Part shown: in pieces, positions 33,167 to 33,272 of the stretch
Position numbering within the stretch: the first letter of the stretch is position 1
How the letters are laid out: each line of letters begins with the position of its first letter
Assembly: GCA_900316495.1 (NCBI GenBank)
Contig: ONDC01000004.1
Location: 1-33,272 of the forward strand
Length of the DNA stretch: 33,272 bases
Direction: 5' to 3'
Origin: an uncultured Eubacteriales bacterium
Lineage (GTDB): Bacteria > Bacillota > Clostridia > Oscillospirales > Acutalibacteraceae
Notes under the pieces: generated by a model
What the model saw: the letters and a program-made list of their open reading frames with translations, nothing else
What the model was told of the DNA's origin: nothing
Database searches by the model: none
Position numbers and translations under genes: made by a program

Positions 33167-33272
33167 TTATTTCGCGTTTTCCTCCGGGTGATAGTTCTTT
33201 GACAGCTCCACATAGCGCTCCCAGTCCTTTTCACTCAGGTGAAAGCTCTGTTTCAGATTGTTCTTGACTTCA
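33167..33272 (-). CDS. C-terminal fragment of an unidentified protein (cut by window edge)
   Basis: The minus-strand frame is open from the right edge to TAA at 33169-33167, giving 35 visible residues: EVKNNLKQSFHLSEKDWERY then VELSKNYHPEENAK. The composition is charged and helical, like an ordinary soluble protein C-terminus, and the other two minus-strand frames contain stops here. It faces trpS convergently. I cannot assign a family from so little sequence. Confidence 0.5.
   Translation of the reverse strand, partial: EVKNNLKQSFHLSEKDWERYVELSKNYHPEENAK

Overview
The window looks like chromosomal DNA of an anaerobic, spore-forming or formerly spore-forming Firmicute of class Clostridia, most likely a gut Oscillospirales/Ruminococcaceae-type lineage. 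The signs are a contiguous sigK-like sigma factor, a groESL operon under a perfect CIRCE element, a pyruvate kinase with the C-terminal PEP-utiliser-like domain, a LytTR-DUF3021 pair, an MIF-type tautomerase, strong Shine-Dalgarno sites and many sigma-A promoters with 17-bp spacers. There are no rRNA, tRNA, phage or IS genes. Placement is from gene content and family knowledge, not from a search.

Left part (1-8986): a 5'-truncated membrane acyltransferase-GH25 lysozyme fusion overlaps mfd. Next is a two-gene operon of a NodB polysaccharide deacetylase flanked by Ig-like (Big_2) domains and a family-3 acyltransferase. A 145-bp MITE-like element with imperfect terminal inverted repeats and a 10-bp target duplication has landed on the acyltransferase stop codon. 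A PadR regulator with a palindromic operator and an alpha/beta hydrolase follow.

Middle part (8987-17516): glgA is on the minus strand. A 565-bp divergent gap separates it from sigK, which converges on and overlaps a HAD hydrolase. A minus-strand operon then reads lipoprotein B, phosphodiester glycosidase B, lipoprotein A, phosphodiester glycosidase A, Lgt-like membrane protein. It is a tandem duplication of a lipoprotein/glycosidase pair capped by a divergent Lgt-family protein with a long Pro/Glu-rich tail.

Right part (17517-33272): groES-groEL; an orphan glycine-free acidic/coiled-coil protein with its own promoter, dyad and terminator; LytTR-DUF3021; pcrA (minus); pyk, the MIF tautomerase and a small alarmone synthetase; then an envelope cluster (YkuD L,D-transpeptidase with Ig-like domain, MBOAT O-acyltransferase, AlgX/DHHW-like partner) followed by trpS. 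The C-terminus of an unidentified minus-strand gene is cut by the right edge.

Common thread: besides housekeeping genes, the window is rich in cell-envelope glycan enzymes (three acyltransferase modules, a lysozyme, a deacetylase, an L,D-transpeptidase, two phosphodiester glycosidases). The best candidates for undescribed biology are the duplicated lipoprotein/phosphodiester-glycosidase/Lgt-like operon and the orphan LPIPYE-repeat coiled-coil protein.
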